Shown in pieces: positions 24,510 to 32,374 of a stretch of DNA of 39,957 nt (the stretch's first letter is position 1; every line of letters begins with the position of its first letter). Source of the DNA: Lautropia sp. SCN 69-89 (GTDB taxonomy: Bacteria > Pseudomonadota > Gammaproteobacteria > Burkholderiales > Burkholderiaceae_E); assembly GCA_001724855.1 (NCBI GenBank), contig MEED01000066.1, forward strand, positions 1 to 39,957, given 5' to 3'. The translations under genes and the position numbers were made by a program. The notes under the pieces were generated by a model. The model ran no database searches. It saw nothing but the letters and a program-made list of their open reading frames with translations, and was not told the DNA's origin.

Positions 24510-25502
24510 ATGTTCGCGCGAACGATACTCGGAGCCGCGGCCGCGGCCATCGCTTTTGCCTCGGCGCCCGCGCTGGCGCAGCAGAAGCTCGACTTCATCC
24601 TCAACTGGGTGCCGGGCGGCGACCACGCGCCCTACTACTACGCGAAGAAACTGGGCTGGTACGCGAAGGAGGGCATCGACCTGAACCTCGAGCCAGGCAA
24701 GGGCTCGGCGCTGGCCACGCAGAAGGTGGGCGCGGGCGCGAATCCGGTCGGCCTGGCCGACATGGCCGGCGTGCTGGTCGCGAAGGGCAAGGGTGCCGAC
24801 ACGGTCGCGGTCTTCAACGTCTACGCGAATTCGCCGCAGGGCATGTACTGGCTGAAGAGCTCGGGCATCAAGGGCGTGAAAGACTTCGCCGGCAAGAAGA
24901 TCGGCAACCCGGCGGCCGACGGCGCGCGCGTGATGTGGCCGGCGCTCGCCAGGGCCAACGGCCTCGATCCGAAATCGGTCACCTGGGTGAACATCGACGC
25001 CAACGCGAAGCTCGCGGCGCTGAAGGCGAAGTCGATCGACGTGACGACCTCGTTCTACAACCTGCACCACGTCTTCCAGCGCGAGCTGGGTGACGACATG
25101 GGCTTCCTCGCCTGGCGCGACGCGGGCCTGAACCCGTACGGCAACTCCATCATCGTCAACGCGAAGTTCCTGGAAGCCAACCGCGCGACGATCGACAAGT
25201 TCGTCAAGGTCACGCAGCGCGCGTTCGCCGCCTGCGTGAAGGAACCCGAACCCTGCGTGCAGGCGCTGGTCGACGCCAACGGAGCGCTGAAGTTCGACAA
25301 CGAGTTCACCAACTGGAAGCTCGTCGAAGTGCTGATGAGCGACAAGTTCTCGCGCGAAGTGGCGCTGGGCATCCACGAAGACGGGCGGATGAAGGCGGAC
25401 TACGAGCTGGTGAAGGAGTACATCGGGCTGGACAAGCCGTTCGACGTGAAGACGGTCTACACGAACGAGTTCCTCGATCGCTCCATCAAGATGCCAAAGT
25501 GA
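24510..25502 (+). CDS. ABC transporter substrate-binding protein, NMT1/THI5-like
   Basis: A 330-aa periplasmic receptor with a signal peptide ending ALAQQ (residue 24). The mature sequence begins KLDFILNWVPGGDHAPYYYAKKLGWYAKEGID, the standard opening of NMT1/THI5-like binding proteins. Such proteins bind pyrimidines, riboflavin precursors, sulfonates or aromatic compounds; the ligand cannot be chosen from sequence. Two cysteines (AACVKEPEPCVQAL, about residues 243 and 250) may form a disulfide. It is transcribed away from the operon that encodes its ATPase and permease, from the shared control region around 24343-24429. Confidence 0.93.
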   Translation: MFARTILGAAAAAIAFASAPALAQQKLDFILNWVPGGDHAPYYYAKKLGWYAKEGIDLNLEPGKGSALATQKVGAGANPVGLADMAGVLVAKGKGADTVAVFNVYANSPQGMYWLKSSGIKGVKDFAGKKIGNPAADGARVMWPALARANGLDPKSVTWVNIDANAKLAALKAKSIDVTTSFYNLHHVFQRELGDDMGFLAWRDAGLNPYGNSIIVNAKFLEANRATIDKFVKVTQRAFAACVKEPEPCVQALVDANGALKFDNEFTNWKLVEVLMSDKFSREVALGIHEDGRMKADYELVKEYIGLDKPFDVKTVYTNEFLDRSIKMPK

Positions 25503-25520
25503 TCTCCGCTGCGGCGGCGG

Positions 25521-25904
25521 CGTTTACGTCCCGACGGGCTGTGCGCGGGCGCCGCTTCGGGGACGGCTTCGGGTCTCGGCGCTGCGAGGGGGCGCTGCCC
25601 GGCGGCGGGGCGTAGCGCTCGCGTGCGCCCCGGGGCGCTGGCCCCGCTTCGCGGGGCTTCCCTCGCCTTCCTCGGAATTCCGCACCCGCGGCCGACACGC
25701 GCTGCGCGCGTGACGGCGACGGGTCCCGCGGAATTCCTTTCGGAAGCGCTCGGCTTGCACAGGCCCGGCGCATGCCGAGCCGCACAGCGCCCCGGGGCGC
25801 ACGCGAGCGCTACGCCCCGCCGCCGGGCAGCGCCCCCTCGCAGCGCCGAGACCCGAAGCCGTCCCCGAAGCGGCGCCCGCGCACGGCCCGTCAGGACGCA
25901 AACG
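25521..25904. repeat. Large inverted repeat, two 120-bp arms around a 144-bp centre
   Basis: The left arm 25521-25640 and the right arm 25785-25904 are reverse complements over 120 bp with only three mismatches, all near the outer end. The centre (25641-25784) has a further hairpin, GCCCCGC-TTC-GCGGGGC at 25641-25657, and two copies of GGAATTCC. The element fills most of the 434-bp gap between the convergent binding-protein and GNAT genes. Its high identity suggests recent origin or maintenance, for example two head-to-head copies of a dispersed repeat or a non-autonomous element. No transposase or flanking target duplication was identified. The remaining bases of the gap show nothing recognisable. 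Confidence 0.85.
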
Positions 25905-25936
25905 CCGAACGAGGCTCCGATCCGCTGAAGGGGGCG

Positions 25937-26872
25937 TCAGCCGAGCTCGGGGCCGGCTACGAGGACGACGGGGGTGGGGTCGCCGGGGGCTCTGCGCAGG
26001 CCCCGGGTCATTCGGGTGAAGGGGCGCTGGAAGGCGAAGCCGCGGGACTGGAGCCAGGGGAGCAGGTCGGAGTGGCGGTCGGCGAGGTCGAGGTAGACCG
26101 GGCCGCCGATGGTGGAGAGGGCGGCTTCGAGAAGGGCGCGTGCGGTGGCGGTGTCGGGGGCGAGCAGCGGGCCGAGCTGGCTGGCTTCGCGGCCGTCGCG
26201 GCCGAAGACGAAGCCGGTGATGCGGCCGTTGTGTTCGGCTGCGTGGGCGGCGCGGGGCAGGCGCGCGGCGAGCGAGCGCAGCAGCGCTTCGCGGTCGGCG
26301 CCGAAGGCCGGGCGATCGATGCGGAGGATTGCCGGCCAGTCGGCGTCGCGCAGCGGGCGCACGGCGGCGCTCTCCGAGGTCTCGGTGACGCCGGGGCTGC
26401 TTGATGCGGCGGCCGGTACCGGCCTCGCGGCCGCCGTGCCGGCGCTGCCGCTGCGCGTGCCCGCCGGCGCTTCGCGCCGATAGCGGCTGAATCCCCAGCA
26501 GTCGACGAAGCCCAGCGGCAGGTAGATCGGGCGGCCGGCGGGTGTGGCGTCGAGGATCGCCGCGATGCCGCGCCACGCCAGTTCGTCGAGCGCGTGGGCG
26601 AGCAACTGCGTCGCGTAGCCGCGTCCGCGGAACTCGGGCAGCACCAGCACCATGCTGACCCATGCGAACTCGCTGCCGTAGGGCAGCGTGGCCACCGATG
26701 CGGCGAGTCGCTCGATGCCGGCGGCATCGGCGGCGCGAATGCCCCAGGCGCGCCCCAGCGTGAGCATCAGGCGCCAGTCGGCTTCGTTCTGGTTCCACGA
26801 GGCCGAGGCCGACAGCGCGACCGCTTCGGCGAGGTCGGCAACGGCCAGCCGCGCGATCTCAATACTTGCCAT
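25937..26872 (-). CDS. Two-domain GNAT acetyltransferase-like protein
   Basis: A 311-aa protein. The N-terminal domain (about 1-135) is a GNAT fold with an acetyl-CoA-binding motif, VLVLPEFRGRGYATQLL. After an Ala/Ser/Pro-rich linker (about 135-165) comes a second GNAT-like domain (about 170-290) lacking an obvious R/QxxGxG/A motif, ending RGFAFQRPFTRMTRG, the pattern of YitI/DUF1248-type C-terminal domains. It may acetylate a small metabolite or an amino-sugar intermediate; the substrate is unknown. Its start overlaps the SDR gene by 14 bp, so it belongs to the minus-strand catabolic operon. The linker length and low complexity are unusual but in frame. Confidence 0.85.
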   Translation of the reverse strand: MASIEIARLAVADLAEAVALSASASWNQNEADWRLMLTLGRAWGIRAADAAGIERLAASVATLPYGSEFAWVSMVLVLPEFRGRGYATQLLAHALDELAWRGIAAILDATPAGRPIYLPLGFVDCWGFSRYRREAPAGTRSGSAGTAAARPVPAAASSSPGVTETSESAAVRPLRDADWPAILRIDRPAFGADREALLRSLAARLPRAAHAAEHNGRITGFVFGRDGREASQLGPLLAPDTATARALLEAALSTIGGPVYLDLADRHSDLLPWLQSRGFAFQRPFTRMTRGLRRAPGDPTPVVLVAGPELG

Positions 26873-27899
26873 CTCGGGTCGAGAAGTGCGTCGGCTTGCC
26901 CAGGCTCGGCTGGCCGCGCTCGATCCAGTCGGCGACCCAGTCGATCATCGTGTCGATCGGCACGCGCGGCTTGCCGAACAGGCGCTGCGACTCGGTGGTG
27001 TCTTCCAGCCACGCGGTGGGCGCTTCCTCGCCCACCAGCACCGGCTTGCGCCCGAAGCGCCTGCCGAACTCGCTGGCCAGCCAGCGGACGCTCGTGTGCC
27101 CGGGGCCGGTGATGTTGATCGGCGAAGTGGGGGTCGTGCAGTGCGCGAGCAGGCGCAGCGACTGCTCGTTCGCGTCGCCCTGCCAGATCACGTCGGCGTG
27201 GCCCATCGTGATGTCGAGCGGCGTGCCGCCGAACACCGCGGAAGCGACGTCGAAGAGCACGCCGTAGCGCGTGTCGATCGCGTACGAGAGCCGCACCAGC
27301 CGGCCGGGCGTGCCGTACCTGTGCGAGCCGTGCTCGAACATCCGCTCGCGGCCGACGCAGGAGTTTGCGTAGTCGCCCGGCGGCGGCGTGGCCGGCGTGC
27401 GCTCGTCGGCGCCCGGGCCATCCACCGGCACGAACGGATACACGCATGCGGTGGAGAACGCCACGATGCGCATCTCGCGGAAGGTCTCGGCCACCATCAT
27501 CGGCACGCCGACGTTCATCATCCAGGTGAGCGACGCGTTGTCGGCGGCGCCGAACTTGTGTCCGGCCATGAAGACCAGGTTGCGCACGCCGTCACCCACG
27601 TTGGGCAGGTGCTCGAGCGCGGACCGGTCGAGCAGGTCGCAGGCGATGCACTCGACGCCGTGGCGCTCGAGCGAGGCGACGAGCGTCGGGTCGGAGAATC
27701 GCGCGACGCCGATCACGCGTCGACCGGGCGCGGCGCGGCGCGCCATGCGCGCCAGCGTCGGCCCCATCTTGCCGCCGACGCCGAGCACCATGATGTCGCC
27801 GTCGACCTTCGCGAGGTCGGCGACCAGCGCCGGGGAGGGTTCGCTCATGAAGGTTTCGAGCGCCTCGACGTCGTCGAAGCGCTGCGGCAGGGCGGTCAT
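26859..27899 (-). CDS. NAD-dependent epimerase/dehydratase-family (extended SDR) protein
   Basis: A 346-aa protein with an N-terminal Rossmann fold, GDIMVLGVGGKMGPTLARM (GxxGGKxG type), and an extended-SDR core (FSTACVYPF). The catalytic Tyr is in GDYANSCVGRERM, but the lysine four residues later in the YxxxK motif is Cys. Family enzymes oxidise, epimerise or dehydrate sugars; loss of the Lys makes normal hydride chemistry doubtful. The ATG at 27899 has a GGAGA ribosome site. It is the middle gene of the MetE-core, SDR, GNAT operon. The match to epimerases is clear from the fold motifs, but the reaction is unknown. Confidence 0.8.
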   Translation of the reverse strand: MTALPQRFDDVEALETFMSEPSPALVADLAKVDGDIMVLGVGGKMGPTLARMARRAAPGRRVIGVARFSDPTLVASLERHGVECIACDLLDRSALEHLPNVGDGVRNLVFMAGHKFGAADNASLTWMMNVGVPMMVAETFREMRIVAFSTACVYPFVPVDGPGADERTPATPPPGDYANSCVGRERMFEHGSHRYGTPGRLVRLSYAIDTRYGVLFDVASAVFGGTPLDITMGHADVIWQGDANEQSLRLLAHCTTPTSPINITGPGHTSVRWLASEFGRRFGRKPVLVGEEAPTAWLEDTTESQRLFGKPRVPIDTMIDWVADWIERGQPSLGKPTHFSTRDGKY

Positions 27900-27967
27900 G
27901 TCGGTCTCCAGTCGAATGCTGTCGCGGGCGCGCGTGCTGCGCCCGCGCGCGGCGGGTGGGTGCAGCT

Positions 27968-28984
27968 TCAGCCAGGCTCGCGGGTCGCGATGCCTTCGAA
28001 GCGGTCGCGGCCGGCGCGAAGCGCCCGGATCTTGGCGTCGGCGATCGAGCGCTTGAGCATCCAGAAGCCGCAGTCGGGGTGGATGTAGCGCACGCGGCCG
28101 GCGCCGAGCGTCTTTTCGGCGCGCTCGATCGCGCGCGCCACGTCGTCGGCGCTCTCGACGTCGGTCACCTTGATGTCGACGACGCCCAGCCCGAAGCCGA
28201 TGCGCGGATCGAGGTCGGCGAACACCGCGAGTTCCTCGGGTGGCCGGTGCGCGCATTCGAGCACCACGTGGTCGGCGTGCAGCGCGTTCAGGTAGCGCAG
28301 GAGCTTGTCCCAGCCGCCCTTCTGCACGGTCTGGCCGCCGTAGTTGCCGAAGCACAGGTGCACCGCGGGCGTGCCGGGCACCGCGTCGAGCACGCGGTTG
28401 ATCGCCGACGCCGCCCATTCCCATTCGTCGGGGTGGCCGGGCAGGTTCGCTTCGTCGATCTGCACCACGTCGGCGTCGAGGTGGCGCACCTGCGAGGCCA
28501 GTACGTCGGCCAGCGCGTGCGCGAGCTCGGGCATGCCGCGGTAGTGCCGGTCGATCAGCGTCTTGGCCAGCATGTGCGGGCCGGTGACGGTGAACTTGAA
28601 CGGTTTCGCCGCCAGCGCCTTCGCCCGCGCGCAGGCGAGCGGCAGGTCGAGGCTGCCGTGACCGAGCGGCCCGATCACGGTGCCCGGCGGGCGGGTGCGG
28701 AACTTCATGCCGCTGTCCGAGCGCCAGGCGATCAGGTCGTCGAACGAGAAGCGCTGCGTGATGCCGTCCATCGGGCGCACGAAGTATTCGATCATCCCGT
28801 TGGTCTCGGGATGGTCGATGTCGAAGCGGTACAACTCGCCGTCGCAGACCAGGTCGATGCCGGCCTGCTCCTGGATGCCGATCACCACGCGCGTGGCGTC
28901 GAGCAGCGCCTGTTCGGACGGGCTCGCAACGAGCCAGTCGGGCACCGGATAGGAGCCGACGACGGTGGTCTTGATCCTGGGCAT
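27968..28984 (-). CDS. Stand-alone MetE-core (cobalamin-independent methyltransferase-type) protein
   Basis: A 338-aa protein equivalent to the C-terminal barrel of MetE. The four zinc ligands are all present: H209 and C211 (VHLCFGNYGG), E243 (LECAHRPPE) and C305 (HPDCGFW). The family VQIDEANL segment is also intact. Full MetE is more than twice as long, and its N-terminal half is missing, so this is not normal methionine synthase. Short members of this family include methyl- or alkyl-thiol transferases such as epoxyalkane:coenzyme M transferase. In this operon it may move a methyl or alkyl group from the imported compound to a thiol. That is inference. Its promoter carries site B. Confidence 0.85.
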   Translation of the reverse strand: MPRIKTTVVGSYPVPDWLVASPSEQALLDATRVVIGIQEQAGIDLVCDGELYRFDIDHPETNGMIEYFVRPMDGITQRFSFDDLIAWRSDSGMKFRTRPPGTVIGPLGHGSLDLPLACARAKALAAKPFKFTVTGPHMLAKTLIDRHYRGMPELAHALADVLASQVRHLDADVVQIDEANLPGHPDEWEWAASAINRVLDAVPGTPAVHLCFGNYGGQTVQKGGWDKLLRYLNALHADHVVLECAHRPPEELAVFADLDPRIGFGLGVVDIKVTDVESADDVARAIERAEKTLGAGRVRYIHPDCGFWMLKRSIADAKIRALRAGRDRFEGIATREPG

Positions 28985-29012
28985 GGGTGGAATCCGCTGG
29001 CGGGCTGGTTGT

Positions 29013-29026
29013 TAACCGGATGGTGA
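29013..29026. promoter_or_regulatory. Operator-like inverted repeat, site B
   Basis: TAACC at 29013-29017, five bases, then GTGA at 29023-29026: the site A/C pattern with one mismatch in the second arm. It sits just downstream of the minus-strand -10. An overlapping shorter repeat, GGTT-GTT-AACC at 29007-29017, may strengthen it. Confidence 0.5.
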
Positions 29027-29033
29027 GTAATCG

Positions 29034-29062
29034 ATGGTAGCGCGACGCCCGCCACGCTTCAA
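29034..29062 (-). promoter_or_regulatory. Promoter of the MetE-core/SDR/GNAT operon
   Basis: Minus-strand TTGAAG (29062-29057) and TACCAT (29039-29034) are 17 bp apart. Each matches four of six consensus bases. Site B starts seven bases downstream, and the MetE-core ATG is at 28984. Confidence 0.5.
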
Positions 29063-29068
29063 GCGCTC

Positions 29069-29098
29069 TTGACGCAGCGACCTGCGCGGCCCTAGACT
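29069..29098 (+). promoter_or_regulatory. Promoter of the Gfo/Idh-DUF993-TIM operon
   Basis: TTGACG at 29069-29074 and TAGACT at 29093-29098 with an 18-bp spacer make a near-consensus sigma-70 promoter. Site C begins three bases after the -10, and the Gfo/Idh ATG follows at 29134. Confidence 0.65.
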
Positions 29099-29101
29099 GA
29101 T

Positions 29102-29115
29102 TAACCAACGAGTTA
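29102..29115. promoter_or_regulatory. Operator-like inverted repeat, site C
   Basis: TAACC (29102-29106), five bases, GTTA (29112-29115), within TTAACCAACGAGTTAC. It covers the expected transcription start of the plus-strand operon. Spacing is identical to sites A and B. Confidence 0.6.
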
Positions 29116-29133
29116 CAAAAACGGGCTTTGCCA

Positions 29134-30285
29134 ATGGGCACGCAACGACTCGGCATCGTGATGCACGGCGTCACGGGCCGCATGGGGATGAACCAGCACC
29201 TGATCCGCTCGATCAGGGCGATCCGCGAGCAGGGCGGCGTGAAGCTTGCCAACGGCGATCGGGTGATGCCCGATCCGATCCTCGTCGGGCGCGGCGCCGA
29301 GCGCATGGAGGCGCTCGCGAAGGCGCACGGCGGACTGCGCTGGAGCACCGACCTCGACCGCGCGCTGGCCGACCCGCAGGACACGGTGTTCTTCGACGCC
29401 GCCACCACGCAGATGCGCCCGTCGCTGGTGAAGAAGGCGATCGCGGCCGGCAAGCACGTCTATTGCGAGAAGCCGTCGGCGACGAACCTCGCCGAGGCGA
29501 TGGAGATCTACCAGGCGGCGCGCAAGGCCGGCGTCAAGCACGGCGTGGTGCAGGACAAGCTGTGGCTGCCGGGGCTGCTCAAGCTGAAGATGCTGATCGA
29601 CTCGGGCTACTTCGGCCGCATCCTGTCGGTGCGTGGCGAGTTCGGTTACTGGGTGTTCGAGGGCGACCTGCAGCCTGCGCAGCGTCCGTCGTGGAACTAC
29701 CGCAAGGAGGACGGCGGCGGCATCATCCTCGACATGCTGTGCCACTGGCGCTACGTGGTCGACAACCTGTTCGGCGAAGTGAAGAGCGTCTCGTGCCTGG
29801 GCGCCACGCACATCCCGCAGCGCCGGGACGAGAACGGCAAGCCGTACGCGGCCACCGCCGACGACGCGGCGTACGCCACCTTCGTCACCGACCAGGGCGT
29901 CATCGCGCACTTCAACAGCTCGTGGTGCGTGCGCGTGCGACGCGACGACCTGCTCACGCTGCAGGTCGACGGCACGCATGGTTCGGCGGTGGCCGGCCTG
30001 CGCAGCTGCCGCACGCAACCGCGCGTGAACACGCCCAAGCCCGTCTGGAATCCCGACCTGCCGCAGCCGATCGACTTCTTCGAAGGCTGGCAGGAGGTGC
30101 CAGACAGCGTCGTGTTCGACAACGCGTTCAAGGCGCAGTGGGAGCTGTACATCCGCCACGTCGTCGAGGACGCGCCGTTCCCGTGGAACCTGCGCGAGGG
30201 CGCCAAGGGCGTGCAGCTGGTCGAGGCCGGGCTGCAGTCGTGGCGCGAGCGCCGCTGGGTCGACCTCGAAGCGCTCGAAGCCTGA
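29134..30285 (+). CDS. Gfo/Idh/MocA-family oxidoreductase
   Basis: A 383-aa NAD(P)-dependent sugar or polyol dehydrogenase-type protein. The N-terminal Rossmann region ([13 protein letters not shown], atypical in its exact glycine spacing) leads to the EKP signature in [16 protein letters not shown]. The C-terminal beta-sheet domain carries [19 protein letters not shown], where the Asp/His pair is at the usual catalytic place. Such enzymes often oxidise a sugar carbon to a ketone so that the next enzyme can eliminate or cleave. I chose ATG 29134 over a TTG six bases earlier. It starts an operon with the DUF993 and TIM-barrel genes (11-bp gap, then a four-base overlap), controlled by the promoter with site C. 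Confidence 0.9.
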   Translation: MGTQRLGIVMHGVTGRMGMNQHLIRSIRAIREQGGVKLANGDRVMPDPILVGRGAERMEALAKAHGGLRWSTDLDRALADPQDTVFFDAATTQMRPSLVKKAIAAGKHVYCEKPSATNLAEAMEIYQAARKAGVKHGVVQDKLWLPGLLKLKMLIDSGYFGRILSVRGEFGYWVFEGDLQPAQRPSWNYRKEDGGGIILDMLCHWRYVVDNLFGEVKSVSCLGATHIPQRRDENGKPYAATADDAAYATFVTDQGVIAHFNSSWCVRVRRDDLLTLQVDGTHGSAVAGLRSCRTQPRVNTPKPVWNPDLPQPIDFFEGWQEVPDSVVFDNAFKAQWELYIRHVVEDAPFPWNLREGAKGVQLVEAGLQSWRERRWVDLEALEA

Positions 30286-30296
30286 CGGGGCCGTCG

Positions 30297-31475
30297 ATGC
30301 CGACGATCGTCCTGCCCACCGCCGACGGCCGCCTGGCGCCCTTCACGCTGTCGGCGCCCGGGGGCTGGCCGCAGCGCGCAGCCGGCGCGTTCAACCGCGT
30401 GGCCTATTCGGCGGCGCACGTGGTCGCCGATCCGCTCGCGCCGGTCGACCCGTGGATCGACTGCGCGATCGACTGGGACACCACGATCGCGTATCGCAAG
30501 CGGCTGTGGTCGCTCGGCCTGGGCGTGGCCGAGGCGATGGACACCGCGCAGCGCGGCATGGGGCTCGACTGGCCCACCTCGCTCGAGCTGATCCGGCGCT
30601 CGGTCGACGCGGCGCGCGACCACCCGGGCGCGCTCGTCGCCTCGGGATGCGGCACCGACCACGTGGCCGCGAATCCGTCGATGTCGATCGACGCGGTCGT
30701 CGCCGCCTACGAACAGCAGATGGAGGCGATCGAGGCGCTCGGCGGACGGCTGATCCTGATGGCGAGCCGCGCGCTGGCCGCCTGCGCGAAGACGCCCGAC
30801 GACTACGGTCGCGTCTACGACCGGCTGCTCTCGCAGGTGCGCGAGCCGGTGATCATTCACTGGCTGGGCGACATGTTCGACCCGGCGCTGGCCGGCTACT
30901 GGGGCCACGCCGACCCGATGGCTGCGATGGACGTCGCGGTCGACATCCTGAACCGCCACGCCGCGCGCGTCGATGGCGTGAAGATCTCGCTGCTCGACAA
31001 GGACAAGGAGATCGCGATGCGGCGCCGGCTCGCGCCCGGCATCCGCATGTACACCGGCGACGACTTCAATTTCGCGGAGTTGATCGCCGGCGACGAGCAC
31101 GGTTACTCGGACGCGCTACTCGGCATCTTCGACGCGATCGCGCCGGCTGCGTCGGCGGCGCTGAGCGCGCTGGCCGTGGGCGACACCGCCCGCTTCCACG
31201 AGATTCTCGGCCCCACCGTGCCGCTGTCGCGTCACGTCTTCTGCGCGCCCACGCGCTTCTACAAGACCGGCGTGGTGTTCATGGCGTGGCTCAACGGCCA
31301 CCAGGATCACTTCGTGATGGTGGGCGGCCAGCAATCGACGCGCAACATCCGGCACCTGGCCGAACTCTTCCGGCTCGCCGACGCGGCCGGCCTGCTCGAA
31401 GATCCCGATCGGGCCTGCGCGCGGATGGCGCAGCTGCTCGCCACCCAGGGCCTCGACGCGCGGGTGAGGAAGTGA
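30297..31475 (+). CDS. DUF993-family protein (DapA-superfamily-like)
   Basis: A 392-aa protein that I recognise as DUF993, a poorly characterised family found beside Gfo/Idh and sugar-isomerase genes. The sequence shows LILMASRALAACAKTPDDY, HWLGDMFDPALAGYWG and VDGVKISLLDKDKEIAMRRRL. The last contains a lysine placed like a Schiff-base lysine in class I aldolases, but this is only a suggestion. There is no signal or membrane segment. It starts 11 bp after the Gfo/Idh stop. The stop codon overlaps the next start (GTGA). A C-C or dehydration step on a keto-sugar-like intermediate is plausible. Confidence 0.8.
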   Translation: MPTIVLPTADGRLAPFTLSAPGGWPQRAAGAFNRVAYSAAHVVADPLAPVDPWIDCAIDWDTTIAYRKRLWSLGLGVAEAMDTAQRGMGLDWPTSLELIRRSVDAARDHPGALVASGCGTDHVAANPSMSIDAVVAAYEQQMEAIEALGGRLILMASRALAACAKTPDDYGRVYDRLLSQVREPVIIHWLGDMFDPALAGYWGHADPMAAMDVAVDILNRHAARVDGVKISLLDKDKEIAMRRRLAPGIRMYTGDDFNFAELIAGDEHGYSDALLGIFDAIAPAASAALSALAVGDTARFHEILGPTVPLSRHVFCAPTRFYKTGVVFMAWLNGHQDHFVMVGGQQSTRNIRHLAELFRLADAAGLLEDPDRACARMAQLLATQGLDARVRK

Positions 31476-32272
31476 GTGCGCCGCCGCGCGCCGAACTGCT
31501 GTCGCTGAACACCGCGACGGTGCGCGAGCAGTGGAACCTGCGCCAGATGATCGAGGGCTGCGCGCGCCACGGCATCCGCGGTATCTCGCCGTGGCGCGAC
31601 AAGCTCGACGAGCTCGGCGCGCAGGAGGCCGCGCGGCTGATCCGGCAGCACGATCTCACCGTCACCGGCCTGTGCCGCGGCGGGATGTTCCCTGCCGCCG
31701 ACGCTGCCGGGCGACGCGCGGCGATCGACGACAACCGGCGCGCGATCGACGACGCGGCGACGATCGGCGCGCGCTGCCTGGTGCTGGTGGTGGGCGGCAT
31801 CCCCGCCGGCTCGAAGGATCTCGCCGGCGCGCGCCGGATGGTGATCGACGGCATCGCCGCGGTGCTCGACCATGCGCGCGCGAGCGGCGTGCCGCTGGCG
31901 ATCGAGCCGCTGCATCCGATGTACTGCGCCGATCGCGCCTGCGTGAACACGCTCGACCAGGCGCTCGACATCTGCGACGCGCTCGATCCCTCGCCGCCGG
32001 GTGCGGCACCGTCGGGCGCGATCGGCGTCGCGGTCGACGCCTATCACGTCTGGTGGGACCCGAACCTGCCGCGCGCGCTCGAGCGCGCGCGCCCCGAGCG
32101 GCTGCTCGCGTATCACATCTGCGACTGGCTGGTGCCTACCACCGACCTGCTGCTCGACCGCGGCATGATGGGCGACGGCGTGATCGACCTTCCGGCGCTA
32201 CGCGAGCGCGTGGAGGCGAACGGCTATCGCGGCTTCCACGAAGTGCGGGAGCGGTACTTGGGCTGCAGTTGA
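31472..32272 (+). CDS. Xylose-isomerase-like TIM-barrel sugar epimerase/isomerase
   Basis: A 266-aa member of the AP-endonuclease-2/xylose-isomerase-like TIM-barrel family (IolE, Dte-type). The usual metal-binding acids and histidine are in order: Glu in LAIEPLHPMY, Asp in AVDAYHVWWDP, His in AYHICDW and Glu in GFHEVRERY. Such enzymes isomerise, epimerise or dehydrate keto-sugars. The GTG at 31472 overlaps the DUF993 stop, so it is translationally coupled. It ends 103 bp before the stop of the opposing lipoprotein gene, with a strong hairpin between. Together with the Gfo/Idh gene it suggests oxidation followed by carbonyl chemistry on a sugar-like substrate. Confidence 0.87.
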   Translation: MSAPPRAELLSLNTATVREQWNLRQMIEGCARHGIRGISPWRDKLDELGAQEAARLIRQHDLTVTGLCRGGMFPAADAAGRRAAIDDNRRAIDDAATIGARCLVLVVGGIPAGSKDLAGARRMVIDGIAAVLDHARASGVPLAIEPLHPMYCADRACVNTLDQALDICDALDPSPPGAAPSGAIGVAVDAYHVWWDPNLPRALERARPERLLAYHICDWLVPTTDLLLDRGMMGDGVIDLPALRERVEANGYRGFHEVRERYLGCS

Positions 32273-32275
32273 GGC

Positions 32276-32310
32276 TCGGGCGGCGCGGTCAGCTGACCCG
32301 CGCCGCCCGA
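32276..32310. terminator. 13-bp hairpin between convergent genes
   Basis: TCGGGCGGCGCGG at 32276-32288 pairs perfectly with 32298-32310 around a nine-base loop. It starts four bases after the TIM-barrel stop and lies between that gene and the convergent lipoprotein gene, so it could end transcription from both sides. No U-run follows, so it is a weak classical terminator but a likely 3' barrier. Confidence 0.6.
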
Positions 32311-32374
32311 ACTGAAGCTCGATCACGGGAGGGCCAGCTCCACGCTCATGCCGTGCATGCCGCCCGTCCCGCCC

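Noticed and set aside
25486-25928. Small open frames in both arms of the 120-bp inverted repeat
   Set aside because: Both strands give the same Arg/Pro-rich translation because the arms are inverted copies. There is no ribosome site or domain.
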